A program made the translations under genes and the position numbers. 8,399 nt of DNA. It comes from Sphingomonadaceae bacterium (GTDB lineage Bacteria; Pseudomonadota; Alphaproteobacteria; Sphingomonadales; Sphingomonadaceae). Each line of letters opens with the position of its first letter. The stretch's first letter is position 1. The DNA is taken from contig JACFNY010000071.1 of the NCBI GenBank assembly GCA_019454625.1, positions 1-8,399 on the forward strand, in the 5' to 3' direction. Under the pieces are notes generated by a model. It ran no database searches and was not told the origin of the DNA. It saw only the letters and a program-made list of their open reading frames with translations. Positions 6,266-8,399 of the stretch are shown here, in pieces.

Positions 6266-7314
6266 ACGCGGAAAGCCCGATCGCGCCGCCAGTGACGGAA
6301 ATCGACCTCGACGACGCCGGGGCGTCGGCGGCGTTCGACGCCGCTGTCCTCAAGCATCCGGGCGCGACGCCGTTCCACCGGACGGCATGGGGCAGGGCGA
6401 TCCGCGACGCGCTCGGCCACAAACCGCACTACCTGATGGCGGGAGAGGCTGTGCTGCCGCTCATTGCGCTGCGCTCCGGCCTGTTCGGCTCCGCGCTCAT
6501 CTCGAACGCCTTCGCCGTGCGCGGCGGGCCGCTCGCCGCCGATCCGCGCGCGCTTGCCGCGCTCGACAAGGCGGCGTGGGCGATCGCCGAGGCGGCGGGC
6601 ATCGGCGTTCTCGAATATCGCGGCACCGAGGCATTGCACCCGGACTGGGCGGTGAAGGCGGAGACCTATGCGAACTTCGCACGTCCGCTCGCGGCCGACA
6701 GCGAGGCGAACTTGAAGGCGATCCCGAGGAAGCAGCGCGCCGAGGTGCGCCGCTCGCTGACGATGGACCTCAGCGTGCGCGTGGCATCGGACGCAAAGGC
6801 GTTGCGGGACCATTTCGCCGTCTATTCCGAAAGCGTCCGCAACCTCGGCACACCGGTCTTTCCGGCGCGCCTGTTCGCGGAGATCGTCCGCCACTTCGAC
6901 GACGATGCGGACATCCTGACCGTGTACCATCAGGAAAAGCCCGTGGCCTCGGTGCTGTCGCTCTACGACGCGGAGACCGTGTACCCCTATTACGGCGGCG
7001 GTACGGCGGCGGCGCGGGCGCTGCGCGCCAACGACCACATGTACTGGATGCTGATGGAGCACGCCGTGGCGCGCGGACGGCGGGCCTTCGATTTCGGGCG
7101 CTCGAAGTACGACACCGGCGCGTTCGCGTTCAAGAAGAACTGGGGGTTCGAGCCGCAGCCGCTCGTCTACGAATACCGGCTGGCGGAGGGGCGCACGATG
7201 CCCGACGTCAACCCCAACAACCCGAAGTACCGGCTGATGACCGAGGTGTGGAGCCGCCTGCCGCTGTGGCTCGCGAACCGCGTGGGGCCGCTGGTCGCGC
7301 GGTCGCTGGGGTAG
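6262..7314 (+). CDS. XrtA-associated FemAB-like (GNAT-fold) acyl/aminoacyl transferase
   Basis: Predicted soluble transferase of 350 residues in the FemAB/GNAT superfamily, PEP-CTERM subgroup (TIGR03019, from memory). FemAB proper adds amino acids to peptidoglycan precursors; the substrate of this subgroup is not established. Visible marks: 'PFHRTAWGRAI' (37-47), the first GNAT-like half with 'LPLIALRSGLFGSALISNAF' (65-84), the basic 'IPRKQRAEVRRS' (154-165) at the domain junction, then the second half with 'YPYYGGGTAAARAL' (241-254), 'FDFGRSKYDTGAFAFKKNWG' (276-295), the most conserved stretch, and 'LVYEY' (301-305). The tail 'NPNNPKYRLMTEVWSRLPLW' (317-336) ends in an amphipathic helix that could touch the membrane. 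The start is set by AAGG at 6251-6254 and the 4-base overlap with the deacetylase, so the two proteins are probably made in a coupled way. The next gene starts 4 bases after its stop. Reaction and acceptor are inferred only. Confidence 0.9.
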   Translation: MNAESPIAPPVTEIDLDDAGASAAFDAAVLKHPGATPFHRTAWGRAIRDALGHKPHYLMAGEAVLPLIALRSGLFGSALISNAFAVRGGPLAADPRALAALDKAAWAIAEAAGIGVLEYRGTEALHPDWAVKAETYANFARPLAADSEANLKAIPRKQRAEVRRSLTMDLSVRVASDAKALRDHFAVYSESVRNLGTPVFPARLFAEIVRHFDDDADILTVYHQEKPVASVLSLYDAETVYPYYGGGTAAARALRANDHMYWMLMEHAVARGRRAFDFGRSKYDTGAFAFKKNWGFEPQPLVYEYRLAEGRTMPDVNPNNPKYRLMTEVWSRLPLWLANRVGPLVARSLG

Positions 7315-7318
7315 GGCG

Positions 7319-8399
7319 ATGGGCGACCTTCTGTTCCTCGCGCACCGCATCCCCTATCCGCCCGACAAGGGCGACAAGATCCGCTCGTGGAACATCCTGA
7401 AATACGTCGCGGAGCGCGCGGCAGTGCATCTCGGGGCGTTCGTGGACGATCCCGAGGACATGAAGCACGCAGAGTTCCTCGCGAGCGTCTGCAAGTCGGT
7501 GAAGCTGATCCCGATGGAGCCGAGGGACCGGCTGAAGCGCGCGTGGACGGGCTGGCGCAAGGGCGAGGCGCTCAGCATCGCGCTGTTCGACGACCGCGCC
7601 ATGAAGCGCTGGGTGTGGGACCGCGTGAAGCACGACGACATCGACCGCGTGTTCGTCTTTTCCAGCCAGATGGCGCCTTATGCGCTCAGCCACACGTCGC
7701 AGGAGCGGCGCGTGGTGATGGATTTCGTCGACATCGATTCGGACAAGTTCGCGCAGTACGCGAAGGAGAGCCGCTGGCCGAAATCGCGGCTCTACGCGCG
7801 CGAGGCGAAGCTCTTGCAGGCGTTCGAGAAGCAGGTCGCGCGGCATGTCGACGTCAGCCTGTTCGTCTCCGACGCCGAAACCGCGATGTTCAGGCGCATC
7901 GCCGGGTCCTACGCGCACACGGTCGACACACTGCACAACGGCGTCGATCTTGCCTATTTCTTCCCCGGTGCGGACTTCGCGCCGCTCGGCGACGAGGCCG
8001 GACCCAAACTCGTGTTCACGGGCGCGATGGACTACCGGCCCAATGTCGACGCCGTCTGCTGGTTCGCGGACGCCATCCTGCCGCTCGTCCGCAAGCGTTA
8101 TCCCGCGGCCCGCTTCTTCGTGGTCGGCGGCAAGCCGTCGCCCGAGGTGCAGGCGCTCGCCAGCCGGGAGGGCATCGTCGTGACCGGGCGCGTGCCCGAT
8201 GTCCGGCCGTATGTCGCGGCGGCCGACGTGGCGGTTGCGCCCGTCCGCATCGCGCGGGGCGTGCAGAACAAGGTGCTGGAAGCGATGGCGCTGGCGCGGC
8301 CCGTGGTCGCGACGGAGGCGGCGTGGTCCGGCATCGACGCGGAGCCGGAACGCGATCTTCTCGTGCGCAGCGATGCGGAGAGCTTCGCGGCGGCGGTTT
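7319..8399 (+). CDS. PEP-CTERM/XrtA-system GT4-type glycosyltransferase, 3' end missing
   Basis: Predicted cytoplasmic glycosyltransferase using an activated sugar to extend the lipid-linked repeat unit. The frame is open from the ATG at 7319 through the window edge (360 codons visible; the family is around 400, so a few tens of residues are missing). N-terminal signature 'LLFLAHRIPYPPDKGDKIRS' (4-23) with the glycine/lysine-rich acceptor loop; 'VVMDFVDIDSDKFAQYA' (132-148); 'LHNGVDLAYFFP' (205-216), the domain-crossing segment; 'LVFTGAMDYRPNVDAVCWFA' (231-250); 'FFVVGGKPSPEV' (266-277); 'VVTGRVPDVRPYVAAADVAV' (287-306); and the donor-site region 'GVQNKVLEAMALARPVVAT' (314-332), where Glu321 corresponds to the last Glu of the EX7E motif. 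This matches the sugar transferase group tied to PEP-CTERM loci (TIGR03087, from memory). It starts 4 bases after the FemAB-like stop, with the GGGGTAGGG stretch (7308-7316) as the likely ribosome site. Donor and acceptor sugars cannot be told. Confidence 0.93.
   Translation, partial: MGDLLFLAHRIPYPPDKGDKIRSWNILKYVAERAAVHLGAFVDDPEDMKHAEFLASVCKSVKLIPMEPRDRLKRAWTGWRKGEALSIALFDDRAMKRWVWDRVKHDDIDRVFVFSSQMAPYALSHTSQERRVVMDFVDIDSDKFAQYAKESRWPKSRLYAREAKLLQAFEKQVARHVDVSLFVSDAETAMFRRIAGSYAHTVDTLHNGVDLAYFFPGADFAPLGDEAGPKLVFTGAMDYRPNVDAVCWFADAILPLVRKRYPAARFFVVGGKPSPEVQALASREGIVVTGRVPDVRPYVAAADVAVAPVRIARGVQNKVLEAMALARPVVATEAAWSGIDAEPERDLLVRSDAESFAAAV

Noticed and set aside
6151..7350. Long open frame on the - strand (399 codons) opposite the FemAB-like gene
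   Set aside because: Same reason: Arg/His/Val-rich composition, no domain, and it mirrors the codon pattern of the well-supported + strand gene.
1..8399. Mobile elements, CRISPR, tRNA or horizontally acquired island
   Set aside because: No transposase, integrase, direct-repeat array, cloverleaf or composition break was found; codon use is even apart from short loop regions of the barrel gene.

Overview
This window is one strand-uniform block of seven genes, all on the + strand, packed almost end to end. It reads as part of an exopolysaccharide assembly locus of the exosortase A (XrtA/EpsH) PEP-CTERM-associated type. The DNA is GC-rich (roughly two thirds G+C by eye), with strong G/C preference at third codon positions. 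The protein sequences resemble those of Alphaproteobacteria, most likely Sphingomonadales. That assignment is inferred from protein style and gene order; no marker gene is present.

Layout: (1) 1-1473, a Wzz-like chain-length determinant cut at its 5' end by the window edge; (2) 1512-2537, a BY-kinase-like tyrosine autokinase; (3) about 2527-4236, a secreted outer-membrane beta-barrel protein; (4) 4308-5390, an ExeA-like AAA ATPase of the PEP-CTERM type; (5) 5387-6265, a polysaccharide deacetylase; (6) 6262-7314, a FemAB-like GNAT-fold transferase; (7) 7319-8399, a GT4-type glycosyltransferase cut at its 3' end by the window edge. Genes 2/3, 4/5 and 5/6 overlap, and 6/7 are 4 bases apart. The only real gaps are 1474-1511 and 4237-4307, and each holds a stem-loop without a U-tract.

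Working together (inference from families): the glycosyltransferase helps build the repeat unit. The Wzz-like protein and the kinase set chain length and control polymerisation at the inner membrane. The deacetylase, and possibly the FemAB-like enzyme, modify the sugar chain or its precursor. The ATPase and the beta-barrel are probably part of envelope passage or its energy supply. The exosortase itself, the export lipoprotein and the polymerase are not in the window and would be expected just outside it.

I see no tRNA, rRNA, CRISPR array, insertion sequence or phage gene, and no stretch above 300 bases without a gene. The system type is known. The less familiar points are the two intergenic stem-loops, the coupled deacetylase/FemAB pair, the C-terminal extension of the ATPase, the cysteine-bracketed loop of the beta-barrel and the third membrane segment of the Wzz-like protein.
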